Notes: generated from the letters alone by a model not told the origin. A DNA stretch of 56,014 nt from Actinomycetota bacterium (GCA_027314515.1 DAHVAR010000065.1:1-56014), one strand, 5' to 3'; positions 8,272 through 16,778 are shown, numbered from the stretch's first letter. Numbers and translations are program-made.

Positions 8272-9173
8272 CTCCGCTGCCGGCTGCCCGGCTACTCGGG
8301 CCGACCGAGATCAGGGAACTAGCCGCGCGGCTCGGCATTCAGCCAGCCAAGCGACTTGGCCAGAACTTCGTCGTCGACGCGGGCACTGTCAGCCGGATCG
8401 CCGCGCAGGCGGATCTGCGCCCCGACGATGTCGTGCTAGAGGTCGGACCCGGCTTCGGATCGCTCACCCTGCCGCTGCTGGCCGCCGCCCGCCACGTCAC
8501 GGCGATCGAGGTGGACGCCACCCTGGCAGCGGAACTGCCGTCGACCATAGCCGCCAGGGCGCCGCAGCTAGCCGACCGGCTCTCGGTCGTGACGGCGGAC
8601 GCCGCCAGAGTCGGTGAGCTGCCCGGCGAACCGCCGACGGTACTGGTTGCGAACCTGCCGTACAACGCCTCCGTGCCGGTCATCCTGCACTTGCTTACGA
8701 CCGTGCCGTCACTGACGCGCGGAGTGGTGATGGTGCAGGCGGAAGTCGCCGACCGGATGTGCGCGCCGCCGGGCAGCCGAACCTACGGCGTGCCATCGGC
8801 CAAGATCGCCTGGTTTGCGACCGCCCGCCGGTCTGGCTCGGTCGGCCGGGCGGTGTTCTGGCCGGTTCCGCGGGTTGACTCCGGGCTGGTGTCGTTCTCG
8901 CGGCGAACCGCGGCCGATGCTGCCGCGGTGCGCGGCGCCGCCCGGCGTGAGGACACCTTCGCGGTGATCGACGCCGCGTTCGCGCAGCGCAGGAAGACCC
9001 TCCGGGCGGCGCTGGCGGCCTGGGCCGGCTCGCCGGCGGCCGCCGAGGCCGTGCTGCGCGCGGCGGGTGTCGACCCTGCGCTGCGCGGCGAGGCGCTGGG
9101 CATCGCCCACTTCGCCCGGATAGCCGCTGCCGCCGGGCGCGCGCCCGATCCGGATACGATCAGCAGATCGTGA
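8259..9173 (+). CDS. rsmA: 16S rRNA dimethyladenosine transferase (KsgA)
   Basis: Dimethylates A1518 and A1519 in helix 45 of 16S rRNA with SAM. About 304 residues. Motifs: RLGQNFVVD (near 32-40), SAM loop [13 protein letters not shown], acidic residue AIEVDATLA, and catalytic NLPY near 133 ([12 protein letters not shown]). The C-terminal helical domain with [12 protein letters not shown] is complete. No ATG or GTG fits; TTG 8259, overlapping the end of tatD by 13 bases, is the most upstream plausible start. Its stop overlaps the ispE GTG by four bases. Confidence 0.93.
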   Translation: MAGLTPLPAARLLGPTEIRELAARLGIQPAKRLGQNFVVDAGTVSRIAAQADLRPDDVVLEVGPGFGSLTLPLLAAARHVTAIEVDATLAAELPSTIAARAPQLADRLSVVTADAARVGELPGEPPTVLVANLPYNASVPVILHLLTTVPSLTRGVVMVQAEVADRMCAPPGSRTYGVPSAKIAWFATARRSGSVGRAVFWPVPRVDSGLVSFSRRTAADAAAVRGAARREDTFAVIDAAFAQRRKTLRAALAAWAGSPAAAEAVLRAAGVDPALRGEALGIAHFARIAAAAGRAPDPDTISRS

Positions 9174-10135
9174 CCTCAGCAAACAGGCCGGCTCAGGCGG
9201 CAGTCACTGTCCGGGCGCCGGCGAAAGTCAACCTGCAACTCGCCGTTGGGCCGCCCCGCGCTGACGGCTATCACCCGCTCGTCACGGTGTTCCACGCGGT
9301 CTCGCTGTTCGACGAGGTTACGGTGCTGCCAGCGGAGAAGACCGCACTGTCGGTCAGCGGCGAAGACGCGGCCGCCGTTCCCCTGGACCGGTCGAACCTT
9401 GCCTGGAAGGCAGCGGCCGCGCTGGCCCGCGCGGCCGGGCTGCGCGGCTTCCGCGTGCAGATCCGCATCACGAAGCGGATCCCGGTCGCGGCCGGCCTGG
9501 CGGGCGGTAGCGCGGATGCCGCGGCCACCCTGCTGGCCTGTAACGAGCTGTGGCAGACCGGCCTGTCCCAGCGCGACCTCATCGAGTTGGCCGCCGGCCT
9601 CGGCAGCGATGTCCCGTTCGGGCTCCTGGGCGGCACCGCGGTCGGCCGCGGCCGCGGCGAGCAGCTGACACCGGCCCTGGCGACCGGCAGCTATCACTGG
9701 GCGCTGGCGTTCGGGCACCGCGGCTTGTCCACTGCCCAGGTCTACGCGACCTGCGACCGACTCAGGGCGGCGCGTGCCGCCGCCGGTGACAGGCCCGGGC
9801 CGGGTGAGCCTGAGCTGAGCAATCCGCTGATGGCGGCGCTGCGGTCCGGCGACCCGGCACAGGTCGGGCCGTTGCTGTCCAACGACTTGCAGCCGGCCGC
9901 ACTGTCGCTGGAGCCCGGCCTGCGGCGGACGCTGACGGCCGGGCGGGAGAACGGCGCACTGGGCGCGATCGTGTCCGGCTCCGGACCGACGTGCGCGTTC
10001 CTGGCCAGCGATGCCGCCCGCGCGCGGGACCTCGCGGTTGCGCTGACCAGCGCCGGGGTGTGTCGCGCTGTCGCCAGGGCGAGCGGGCCCGTACCCGGCG
10101 CGACCGTAGTCCGCGACCGCCAGCCGTCTCGGTGA
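9170..10135 (+). CDS. ispE: 4-diphosphocytidyl-2-C-methyl-D-erythritol kinase
   Basis: GHMP kinase of the MEP isoprenoid pathway; it phosphorylates CDP-methylerythritol using ATP. 321 residues. Seen: [22 protein letters not shown] at the N-terminus (KVNL, DGYH), the GHMP ATP loop [15 protein letters not shown] near 105-119, [11 protein letters not shown], and the C-terminal [14 protein letters not shown]. The GTG start overlaps the rsmA stop (GTGA). Supplies precursors that the polyprenyl diphosphate synthase at 42.5 kb can elongate for menaquinone. Confidence 0.95.
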   Translation: MTSANRPAQAAVTVRAPAKVNLQLAVGPPRADGYHPLVTVFHAVSLFDEVTVLPAEKTALSVSGEDAAAVPLDRSNLAWKAAAALARAAGLRGFRVQIRITKRIPVAAGLAGGSADAAATLLACNELWQTGLSQRDLIELAAGLGSDVPFGLLGGTAVGRGRGEQLTPALATGSYHWALAFGHRGLSTAQVYATCDRLRAARAAAGDRPGPGEPELSNPLMAALRSGDPAQVGPLLSNDLQPAALSLEPGLRRTLTAGRENGALGAIVSGSGPTCAFLASDAARARDLAVALTSAGVCRAVARASGPVPGATVVRDRQPSR

Positions 10136-10184
10136 CCGCAGCCGTCGTGACAACCACCGCCACCCGGAGAACCGGCACCCGATC

Positions 10185-12068
10185 ATGAACCTGGTGAACC
10201 TCGAGCTCGCGGCTAAGGCCTACCACGAGCGAGTCTTGCTTGATCACGTCTCACTGGGCGTCGCGGCGGGGCAGCGCATCGGGGTGGTCGGCCGCAACGG
10301 GACAGGCAAGACCACGCTGCTCGCCGCGCTCGCCGGGACACAGAACCTGGACTCCGGCCGGGCCACCAGGGCCCGCGACATCACCATCGGCTACCTGCCG
10401 CAGGCCGAGAGCCTGGCCGGTTCGGTCAGCGAGATAGTGCTGGGCGGCCTGGCCGAGCACGAATGGGCCGCGGACCCGCGCAGCCGATCTGTCGTCGAGG
10501 CTCTGCTCGGCGGCATCGACCTGACTGCCGACGCCGGCCAGCTGTCGGGCGGTGAGCGTCGCCGGACGGCGCTGGCCGCGCTGCTGCGCCGCAGCTATGA
10601 CTTGCTGCTGCTGGATGAGCCGACGAACCATCTGGACGTCGAAGCAATCAGCTGGCTCGCGGGTTACCTGCGGCAGTACGCGCGCAGCTACGTGATCGTC
10701 ACCCACGACCGCTGGTTCCTGGATGCGGTGACCGAACTGACCTGGGAGCTAGCCGACGGCCAGGTGCACGTCTACGACGGCGGCTACTCCGCGTACGTGC
10801 TCGCCAAGGCGGAGCGGGCGAGGATCGCGGCCGCGGCCGATCAGCGCCGGCGCAACCTGATGCGCAAGGAACTCGCCTGGCTGCGCCGCGGGCCGCCAGC
10901 CCGCACGAGCAAGCCGAAATTCCGCATCGAGGCTGCCACCGCGCTGATCGCGGACGAGCCGCCGGCCAGGGACGGCGTGGAACTCGCCCGGCTCGCGGCC
11001 GCCCGGCTGGGCAAGACGGTGCTCGAACTCGACGATGTCTGCGTGAGCGCGGGCGAGAAGTCGCTGCTGCGCCACGTCACCTGGCAGCTCGGCCCGGGTG
11101 ACCGGGTGGGGCTCGTCGGCGTGAACGGCACCGGCAAGACCACACTGCTCAGGCTGCTGTCCGGTGATCTGCCGGTGCCGGAGACGGGCCCGGTCACGAC
11201 CACCGGAGTAGTGGTCAGGGGAAGCACGGTGCGCCTGGGCTATCTGACCCAGCAGCCGCCCGCCGTCGAGGAGGACCTGCGGGTGCTGGAAGCCGCCGAG
11301 CGGGTACGCGGCTCGGCGGTCATCGGCAGGCGCGAGCTGTCGGCGAGCCAGTTGCTTGAGCGCCTCGGACTGCGCGGCGACCGGCAGTGGGCCAGGGTAG
11401 GCGATTTGTCCGGCGGCGAGCGCCGTCGGCTCCAGCTGTTGCTGATCCTGCTCGCCGAGCCGAACGTGCTGCTGCTGGACGAGCCGACCAACGACCTGGA
11501 CATCGAGACGCTGACCGAGCTGGAGGATCTGCTCGACGGCTGGCCCGGCTCGGTCGTGGTGGTCAGCCACGACCGGTACTTCATCGAGCGCGTCACCGAT
11601 CACGTGCTCGGGCTCGCGGACGAGCAGCTCGCGTTCCTGCCCGGCGGCATCGACGAGTACCTGACCATCCGGGAACGGGCCGTACGTGCCGGCGGCTTTC
11701 CCCAGGCCGGCGGCTTGCCCCAGGCCGGCGGGTCGTCCCAGGCCGGCGGGTCGGCCCAGGCCGGCGGGTCGGCCCAGGCCGGCGGGTCGCGCCAGGCGTG
11801 GGCGGGGCAGGGGCCGACCGGGCGCCAGGACGCCAGCGGCAGGCCCTCGGCGGCGCAGCAGCGAGCCGGCCAGAAGGAGCTGACCAGGCTAGAACGGCAG
11901 ATCGCCAGGCTGACCGAGGACGAAGCGCGGCTGGCCGCGGACCTGACCGGCCATGCCAGCGACTACGCCAGGCTGATCGAGCTTGGCCAGCAGTTGCGTG
12001 CACTCCAGGCCGAGCGCAGCGCGCTGGAAGAGCGCTGGCTGACGGTGGCCGAGGAGCTTGGCGGCTGA
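10185..12068 (+). CDS. ABC-F family ATP-binding protein (Uup-like)
   Basis: Soluble twin-ATPase of the ABC-F class, which acts on ribosomes in characterised members, rather than a transporter. 627 residues. First cassette: Walker A GRNGTGKT (36-43), signature LSGGERRR, Walker B LLLLDEPTNHLD. Second: Walker A GVNGTGKT near 309-316, LSGGERRRLQLL, VLLLDEPTNDLD. A repeat-built Gly/Gln/Ala linker (about 503-538) joins it to a C-terminal coiled coil (about 565-625), the Uup-type DNA/RNA-binding tail. It follows ispE at 49 bases and is probably cotranscribed. Which subfamily it belongs to is not certain; no antibiotic-resistance role can be read from the sequence. Confidence 0.9.
   Translation: MNLVNLELAAKAYHERVLLDHVSLGVAAGQRIGVVGRNGTGKTTLLAALAGTQNLDSGRATRARDITIGYLPQAESLAGSVSEIVLGGLAEHEWAADPRSRSVVEALLGGIDLTADAGQLSGGERRRTALAALLRRSYDLLLLDEPTNHLDVEAISWLAGYLRQYARSYVIVTHDRWFLDAVTELTWELADGQVHVYDGGYSAYVLAKAERARIAAAADQRRRNLMRKELAWLRRGPPARTSKPKFRIEAATALIADEPPARDGVELARLAAARLGKTVLELDDVCVSAGEKSLLRHVTWQLGPGDRVGLVGVNGTGKTTLLRLLSGDLPVPETGPVTTTGVVVRGSTVRLGYLTQQPPAVEEDLRVLEAAERVRGSAVIGRRELSASQLLERLGLRGDRQWARVGDLSGGERRRLQLLLILLAEPNVLLLDEPTNDLDIETLTELEDLLDGWPGSVVVVSHDRYFIERVTDHVLGLADEQLAFLPGGIDEYLTIRERAVRAGGFPQAGGLPQAGGSSQAGGSAQAGGSAQAGGSRQAWAGQGPTGRQDASGRPSAAQQRAGQKELTRLERQIARLTEDEARLAADLTGHASDYARLIELGQQLRALQAERSALEERWLTVAEELGG
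11691..11798 (+). repeat. 18-nt minisatellite, six units, inside the ABC-F gene
   Basis: Six in-frame units of 18 bases encode variations of GG-x-x-QA between the second ATPase domain and the C-terminal coiled coil. The last three to four units are nearly identical, showing recent expansion. The length is a multiple of three, so copy changes keep the frame. Confidence 0.9.
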
Positions 12069-12080
12069 CGAGCCGACTCC

Positions 12081-12119
12081 CTGTCAGTTTGCCGGGAACA
12101 TAAGGGGGCAAACTGTCAG
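12081..12119. terminator. Bidirectional hairpin between convergent genes
   Basis: CAGTTTGCC at 12085-12093 pairs perfectly with GGCAAACTG at 12107-12115, and after one mismatch three further pairs extend it to 12081-12119. It lies between the end of the ABC-F gene (+) and the end of the MarR gene (-), where a shared terminator is expected. No U-run. Confidence 0.65.
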
Positions 12120-12152
12120 CGGAAAGCCGGGAAACCAACAGGGTGTGAGCAG

Positions 12153-12698
12153 TCAGCCAGCTCCGGGCTCACCGGCATCGAATGGAGCCAGCAGAATCCG
12201 CAGCAGCCCGGCGAGCTGATCCTGCTGATCGCCGTCGAGCCCGGTCAGCAGCGTCCCCTCGCGCGCCAGCAGAGCTTCGAAGGCGGCGTCAACCGCCCTG
12301 AGCCCGCCGCCGGTGAGCTGCACCAGCACGCCGCGCTTGTCCTGCGGGTCGCGGCGGCGGCTGACCAGTCCCGCCGACTCCAGACGGTCGATTCGGTTGG
12401 TCATCGTGCCGGACGTCACAAGCGTCGCGCGGATCAGGGCGCCCGGGCTGAGCTGGAACGGCGGACCTTGCCGGCGGAGCGCGGAGAGCACGTCGAACTC
12501 CCAGGCCTCCAGGCCGTGCGCGGCGAACGCGGTCCGCCTCGCCCGGTCCAGGTGCCGGGCCAGCCGGGACACCCGGCTGAGCACCTGCAGCGGGCTTACG
12601 TCCAGGTTCGGCCGCACGGCGTGCCAGCGAGCGACGATTCCGTCGACTTCATCGCTGGCCGGAAGGCGGTTGCTGACTGGGCCCTTGGCCGATGGCAT
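12153..12698 (-). CDS. MarR-family transcriptional regulator
   Basis: 181-residue winged helix-turn-helix repressor. The recognition region WEFDVLSALRRQG...LIRATLVTSGTMTNRIDRLESAGLVSRR and the wing DPQDKRGVLVQLT are characteristic of MarR proteins. ATG 12698 is chosen because the conserved part begins shortly after it and because upstream codons run through the operator region. It is divergent from a trans-aconitate-methyltransferase-like gene, with two palindromic sites between them, so it probably represses both genes. The inducing ligand is unknown. Confidence 0.9.
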   Translation of the reverse strand: MPSAKGPVSNRLPASDEVDGIVARWHAVRPNLDVSPLQVLSRVSRLARHLDRARRTAFAAHGLEAWEFDVLSALRRQGPPFQLSPGALIRATLVTSGTMTNRIDRLESAGLVSRRRDPQDKRGVLVQLTGGGLRAVDAAFEALLAREGTLLTGLDGDQQDQLAGLLRILLAPFDAGEPGAG

Positions 12699-12710
12699 GA
12701 CTGGAGCATA

Positions 12711-12774
12711 TCTCTTGACATCGAGACTTCTAGTCCGGTAAGAAAATACCCGCGAGTATCTCGATATCAAGAGA
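12711..12774. promoter_or_regulatory. Twin MarR operators with overlapping divergent promoters
   Basis: TCTCTTGACATCGAGA (12711-12726) and TCTCGATATCAAGAGA (12759-12774) are inverted copies of each other with one mismatch, and each is itself close to palindromic. Each contains a -35-like hexamer: TTGACA at 12715-12720 pointing right (with TAAGAA 18 bases on) and TTGATA (complement of 12765-12770) pointing left, with TATTTT (complement of 12743-12748) 16 bases on. Repressor bound at both sites would block transcription in both directions. Confidence 0.75.
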
Positions 12775-12789
12775 ATTGGATGAACCGCC

Positions 12790-13572
12790 ATGTGGGATCC
12801 TGCGCAGTACCTGAACTTCGCCGGCGAGCGCTCGCGCCCGTTCTACGACCTGGCTGCCCGGATCGGCGCGACTGCGCCCGGCTATGTGCTCGACCTCGGC
12901 TGCGGTCCCGGCCAGCTGACCGCTTCGCTGGCCGCCCGGTGGCCGCATGCGGACGTGCTGGGCGTTGACTCTTCGGCGGAGATGATCGCCACCGCTCAGC
13001 AGGCGGACTACGGCGAGGCCGCACGCAGCGGCCGGCTCAGCTTCGTCGCGGGCGACGTCAACGACTGGCAGCCTGCCCGGTCGGCCGACGTGATCATCTC
13101 GAACGCGGTGCTGCAATGGGTACCGGACCATCGAGAGCTCCTCCCGCGCTGGGCAGCGTGGCTTGCCCCGGCCGGCTGGCTCGCGTTCCAGCTGCCGGGC
13201 AATTTCGACCAGCCAAGCCATACCGTGTTGCGGGAGCTAGCGGGCTCAGACCGGTGGCGGGATCAGCTGGCAGGCGTCCACCTCAACCGCCAGGCCGGCG
13301 AGCCTGCCGAGTATCTTGACCTGCTGGCCGGCCAGGGCCTGATCGTCGACGCGTGGGAGACCACGTACCTGCACGTGCTCCAGGGCAGCGACCCCGTGAC
13401 GGAGTGGTACAAGGGCACCGGACTGCGCCCGGTTCTCGCTGTGCTGGGCGCCGCCGAAGCCCGCGAGTTCGTCGCCGCGTACTCGCGGGCGATCCGGCAG
13501 TACTACCCGGCTGCCCAGTACGGCACCGTCCTGCCGTTCCGGCGTGTCTTCGTGGTCGCGCAGCGACCCTGA
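12790..13572 (+). CDS. tam: Trans-aconitate 2-methyltransferase-like SAM enzyme
   Basis: 260-residue class I methyltransferase of the Tam family. It begins with the family hallmark MWDPAQYLNFAGERSRPFYDL, then SAM loop LDLGCGPGQLT (near 34-44), GVDSSAEMI, and NAVLQWVPDH. Tam monomethylates trans-aconitate, a by-product that inhibits aconitase. The C-terminal part (TEWYKGTGLRPVL) also matches the family. Translation start ATG 12790 follows the twin-operator promoter by about 15 bases. Regulation by the divergent MarR protein is inferred. Confidence 0.85.
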   Translation: MWDPAQYLNFAGERSRPFYDLAARIGATAPGYVLDLGCGPGQLTASLAARWPHADVLGVDSSAEMIATAQQADYGEAARSGRLSFVAGDVNDWQPARSADVIISNAVLQWVPDHRELLPRWAAWLAPAGWLAFQLPGNFDQPSHTVLRELAGSDRWRDQLAGVHLNRQAGEPAEYLDLLAGQGLIVDAWETTYLHVLQGSDPVTEWYKGTGLRPVLAVLGAAEAREFVAAYSRAIRQYYPAAQYGTVLPFRRVFVVAQRP

Positions 13573-13633
13573 GCACCCCGCCCTCGGTGGCTGCGCGGCG
13601 ACCCTGAGCACCCCGCCCTCGGTGGCCGCGCGC
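13564..13633 (+). repeat. 35-bp tandem duplication over the tam stop codon
   Basis: Two consecutive 35-base units, nearly identical, start at 13564 and 13599. The first contains the last codons and TGA of tam. No gene function is apparent beyond it; 13573-13682 otherwise holds only this repeat. Confidence 0.85.
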
Positions 13634-13682
13634 GGTCACGGTTGCGGGGTTCTGGCTCAGCGCCGGGACCGGGCCCGCCTGA

Positions 13683-14339
13683 TCACTCGCCCCGGCGTAG
13701 TAGCGTCATCGCCTCGGCCGACAGTTGCGGCTTGGGGTCAAGTTCTCGCATGCCGTTCCAGGCTAGATTGACCAGGTGCGCGGCCATTTCCTCAAGGTCG
13801 GGCTTGCGGGCGTCTAGCCACCACTGCCCTGCTGAGGCCACCATGCCGACGAGCATCTGCGCGTATACCGGCGCCAGCTTCGGGTCGTACCCCCTGGCTT
13901 CCAGCACATCGCCGAGTATGTACTCGACCTGACTGGCGATGTCGCTGATCAGGCTCGCGAAAGTGCCGGAGCCTGAGGTCGGGTTAGAGTCCCGGACCAG
14001 GATCCGGAATCCGTCGGAGTTCTCCTGGATGTAGCGCAGCAGATGGACAGCGGCGACCTCGAACTTGGCCATGGTGTCCTCGCCGTCAAGGAGCCTGGTG
14101 GCCATGGTCAGGAAGCGCTCGACTTCCCGGTCGACGACGACGGCGTACAGCCCTTCCTTGCCGCCGAAGTGCTCGTAGACGACCGGCTTGGAAACGCCGG
14201 CCTGGGCGGCGATCTCCTCGATGGAAGTGCCGTCCAGGCCGCGCTCGGCGAACAGCCGCCGCCCGATGTCGAGGAGCTGCTCGCGCCGCTCCCTGCCCGT
14301 CATTCGCTTGCGGTTGCTCGAAGTGGTCTGATTTGTCAC
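13683..14339 (-). CDS. TetR-family regulator, FasR-like
   Basis: 218-residue TetR repressor/activator. The N-terminal helix-turn-helix (RREQLLDIGRRLFAERG, then IEEIAAQAGVSKPVVYEHFG) and the flanking GKEGLYAVVVDRE, together with C-terminal PVYAQMLVGMVASAGQWWLD and AAHLVNLAWNGM, resemble FasR of mycobacteria and its relatives, which control fatty acid synthesis genes and sense acyl-CoA. GTG 14339 has GGAG just upstream; the frame is open further but without conservation. It lies 17 bases after the desaturase stop on the same strand, so the two form an operon and the regulator probably autoregulates from the palindromes at 15559-15587. Confidence 0.88.
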   Translation of the reverse strand: MTNQTTSSNRKRMTGRERREQLLDIGRRLFAERGLDGTSIEEIAAQAGVSKPVVYEHFGGKEGLYAVVVDREVERFLTMATRLLDGEDTMAKFEVAAVHLLRYIQENSDGFRILVRDSNPTSGSGTFASLISDIASQVEYILGDVLEARGYDPKLAPVYAQMLVGMVASAGQWWLDARKPDLEEMAAHLVNLAWNGMRELDPKPQLSAEAMTLLRRGE

Positions 14340-14356
14340 TGCTCCATCATGGTGGG

Positions 14357-15475
14357 TCAGGGTGCGGGCCGGCCAATCGGTTCGGGCGCGGCCCGGCGTG
14401 TCATCGAGCCGAGCCGCCTGGTGCCGGTCTTCTTTCCGCTCAGCCTGGCTTCGTCGGGCCACCGGACGTCGTACGCCCAGCCGAGCTTTTCGCAGAACCA
14501 GATCAGCCGCGCCGCGATATCGATCTGGCCGCGCAGGGCGCCATGCCGGGCGCAGGTGGGATCGGAGTGATGCAGGTTGTGCCAGGACTCACCGAAGGAC
14601 AGGATGGCCAGCCAGTTCACGTTCCGTGACTTGTCCCTGACCTCGAACTCTTCCTTGCCGAAGGTGTGGCAGATCGAGTTGATGGACCAGGTCACGTGGT
14701 GCAGGAACGCGACCCGGACCAGCGTGGCCCAGAAGAACGCGGTGACGGCGCCCTGCCAGGACCAGGCCCACAGCCCGCCGATGAGCGCCGGGGCGAGCAG
14801 CGAGACCGCGGTCAGGACGGGGAACAAGCGCGAGATCCGCACGATGTTCTTGTCGGCGAGCAGGTCAGGGCAGAACTTCTCCTGAGAGGTGCGCTCGTCG
14901 TCGAACAGCCAGCCGACGTGCGCGTAGACGAGGCCCTTGGTGAGCGCTCTCCAGTCGTCGCCGAACCGCCACGGCGAATGCGGGTCGCCGTCCCGGTCAC
15001 TGTACTTGTGGTGCCGCCGGTGGTCGGCCACCCACTCGAGTACCGACTTCTCGAGCGCGAGCGATCCGGCGATGGCGAGCGCGATCCGCAGGCCGGTGCT
15101 GGCCTTGAAGGAGGAATGCGTGAAGTAACGGTGGAAGCCCATGGAGATGCCAAGGCCAGTGATCAGGTAGAAGGCCACCGCGAGGATCACGTCGTGCCAA
15201 CCAAGGCCCCAGCCCCAGGCCAGCGGGATCGCCGCGACCAGCGCGACCATCGGGACGGCGACGAAGATCCCGACCAGCACCTTCTCGAAGGTGCCCCGCG
15301 GTTCATCGTGAAGATCACTCAGCGGAGCCTTGCGGCCGGCGGCTACCGCCGCGGCATTGCCCGCTCCGCTCGTGGAATTAGCGGTGGTGTCGGTAGCGGT
15401 GGTGTCGGTAGCGGTGGCGCCGACCGCCGCAGCCGTAGCGGCGCGCGTTTCGGCGGTGTCGATGTCAGTGGTCAT
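14357..15475 (-). CDS. Acyl-CoA delta-9-type fatty acid desaturase
   Basis: Membrane di-iron desaturase that introduces a double bond in acyl chains. 372 residues. The three histidine boxes are present: HRYFTH near 112, HRRHH near 149 and HNLHH near 297, with hydrophobic pairs between them as in DesA3/stearoyl-CoA desaturases. ATG 15475 is chosen because upstream codons are unconserved. An Ala/Thr-rich N-terminal tail of about 50 residues contains a 15-nt repeat (TATDT units). The downstream TetR gene and upstream palindromes imply control by membrane-lipid or acyl-CoA status. Confidence 0.92.
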   Translation of the reverse strand: MTTDIDTAETRAATAAAVGATATDTTATDTTANSTSGAGNAAAVAAGRKAPLSDLHDEPRGTFEKVLVGIFVAVPMVALVAAIPLAWGWGLGWHDVILAVAFYLITGLGISMGFHRYFTHSSFKASTGLRIALAIAGSLALEKSVLEWVADHRRHHKYSDRDGDPHSPWRFGDDWRALTKGLVYAHVGWLFDDERTSQEKFCPDLLADKNIVRISRLFPVLTAVSLLAPALIGGLWAWSWQGAVTAFFWATLVRVAFLHHVTWSINSICHTFGKEEFEVRDKSRNVNWLAILSFGESWHNLHHSDPTCARHGALRGQIDIAARLIWFCEKLGWAYDVRWPDEARLSGKKTGTRRLGSMTRRAAPEPIGRPAP

Positions 15476-15558
15476 GTGGATCCTCGCCTGGCACTCGGCC
15501 GTCAGTTGCGGGATAACCGGTCTGCATCGCCGTGGGCTGGGGCTCCTGCAGAATACGC

Positions 15559-15587
15559 TTACGTAACCGTAACCTACGTGACCGTAA
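15559..15587. promoter_or_regulatory. Tandem TetR operators before the desaturase gene
   Basis: TTACGTAACCGTAA (15559-15572) is an inverted repeat TTACG-N4-CGTAA, and CTACGTGACCGTAA (15574-15587) is the same element with one change. Centres are 15 bases apart, so two dimers could bind side by side. They lie about 85 bases upstream of the desaturase start, the expected place for an operator of the linked TetR protein. The remainder of 15476-15747 shows no gene. Confidence 0.7.
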
Positions 15588-15747
15588 GTTGCACTACGGC
15601 CAGCGAAAATTTTTCGGCATGGTCCTGGGGTAAGAAACGGTAAGAGCCACGTACCCGCAGCGGCCCGCCGCATGCGCGGCCATCGCTCGAACGTAGTATC
15701 GAACTCACGGGCCAGAAAGTGTCAGTAGCCCACCTTAATATTCGATT

Positions 15748-16291
15748 ATGAGAACTAAGGATGAGCTTCTGGAGCTGCGCGAGCAGGTGGTCGCGCAGCG
15801 CCGGGCCGGCAAGTCCCGGCGTGACATCAAGGAGATCCTCGGCGTCGGGAACTCCACGCTGAACCAAGCGCTGCGCGGCGAGCCAGCACCGCTGTGGACG
15901 TTACGACCGAGGGCAAAAGACGAGCTGCGCTTGAAAGCGCGCGAGTTGCGCGCCAACGGCCGCACCTATGACGAGATAGCCGCCGAGCTGGGCGTCTCGA
16001 AGGGTCAGTGTCGCTCTGGGTGCGCGACCTGCCGCGCCGGAACGGCTTATCTGCCGGGTGCACATCCACGAAAGCGCAGACGTAGACGCCGCTCAGCAGT
16101 TCTGGGTGGGCGTCACCGGGCTGCCCGAAGAGCAATTCAGCCGCCCGACCCTCAAGCGGCACAATCCGACGACCATCCGAAAGAACACGGGTGAAAGCTA
16201 CCGCGGTTGCTTGATCATCAAGGTGCGTCGCAGTGCCGAACTGTACCGGCAGGTCGAAGGCTGGGCATTCGCCGCGATGGCGCTGCCGGGG
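15748..16291 (+). pseudogene. Decayed HTH-domain gene next to tRNA-Gln
   Basis: The 5' part encodes an intact-looking double HTH region: MRTKDELLELREQVVAQRR, SRRDIKEILGVGNSTLNQAL, then ARELRANGRTYDEIAAELGVSKG. Just after this the frame shifts: SVSLWVRDLPRRNGLS continues in the next frame near 16011-16050. From about 16055 a third frame gives VHIHESADVDAAQQFWVG, TLKRHNPTTIRKN and GCLIIKVRRSAELYRQVEGW. In intact relatives I recall from actinomycetes these parts belong to one protein of roughly 230 residues, with a further middle segment that is missing here. So both a frameshift and an internal deletion are likely. The function of the family is unknown to me; the C-terminal part may be LAGLIDADG-like, which is a guess. 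Confidence 0.65.
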
Positions 16292-16324
16292 GAGGACACG
16301 AACAACACTCCCGGCTCATTGCTG

Positions 16325-16396
16325 CTCCCGGGCGAGGATTCGAACCTCGGTTAGGGACACCAAAAGACCCCGTCCTGCCGGCTAGACGACCCGGGA
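16325..16396 (-). tRNA. tRNA-Gln (anticodon TTG)
   Basis: Read on the minus strand, the 72 bases fold as a cloverleaf. The acceptor stem TCCCGGG/CCCGGGA pairs perfectly. The D stem is GTCT/GGAC with loop AGCCGGCA. The anticodon loop TTTTGGT gives TTG (Gln) with U33. The T arm is CGAGG-TTCGAAT-CCTCG. The anticodon stem GGGTC/GTCCC has one T-T mismatch, and CCA is not encoded (CAG follows the discriminator G). A tRNA-Gln near glmU is conserved in actinomycetes, supporting the call. The mismatch leaves open a weakened gene. Confidence 0.75.
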
Positions 16397-16778
16397 AGGT
16401 CAGATCCTGCCCCGAAAGCCTACTCGGACCAGGCTGAGCTCGGGCGATGATCAGCTCCCTGGCGGCGGCGTCGTGGCGAGGTCGCACGGCGGCTTGTTGA
16501 CAGAGTGGTTGTGGCGCACGATCGTGAGGAAGCGCCGCAAGGGGTGCGATCAGGCACCCAGGATGGCCGAAGGTAGGTAACAGGCCGGTATCCTGCACTT
16601 GTCGGGAGGGTGGCAGCTCCGGAGAGTGGCAGCTTCATTGCCCGGCCGTCCCGGCCAGCGGCGCTGATCGTGCCGGCGACATTCACAACAGCGACAGGTC
16701 GAAGAGCGACAATCCGACTGCTATCCGCGCGGCCAGACGCGCCTTGATCCTGAAAACGACCCGAAGGAGCCGAGCCGA
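16397..16778. other. Non-coding interval before glmU
   Basis: No credible gene on either strand. Possible promoter elements on the plus strand are TTGACA at 16497-16502 (no good -10 at the right distance) and TATCCT at 16589-16594 (no good -35). GAAGGAG at about 16763-16769 is the glmU ribosome-binding site. Confidence 0.5.

Noticed and set aside
11691-11798. Regularly repeated units considered as a CRISPR array
   Set aside because: Units are contiguous without spacers, in frame and translated; no cas genes in the window.
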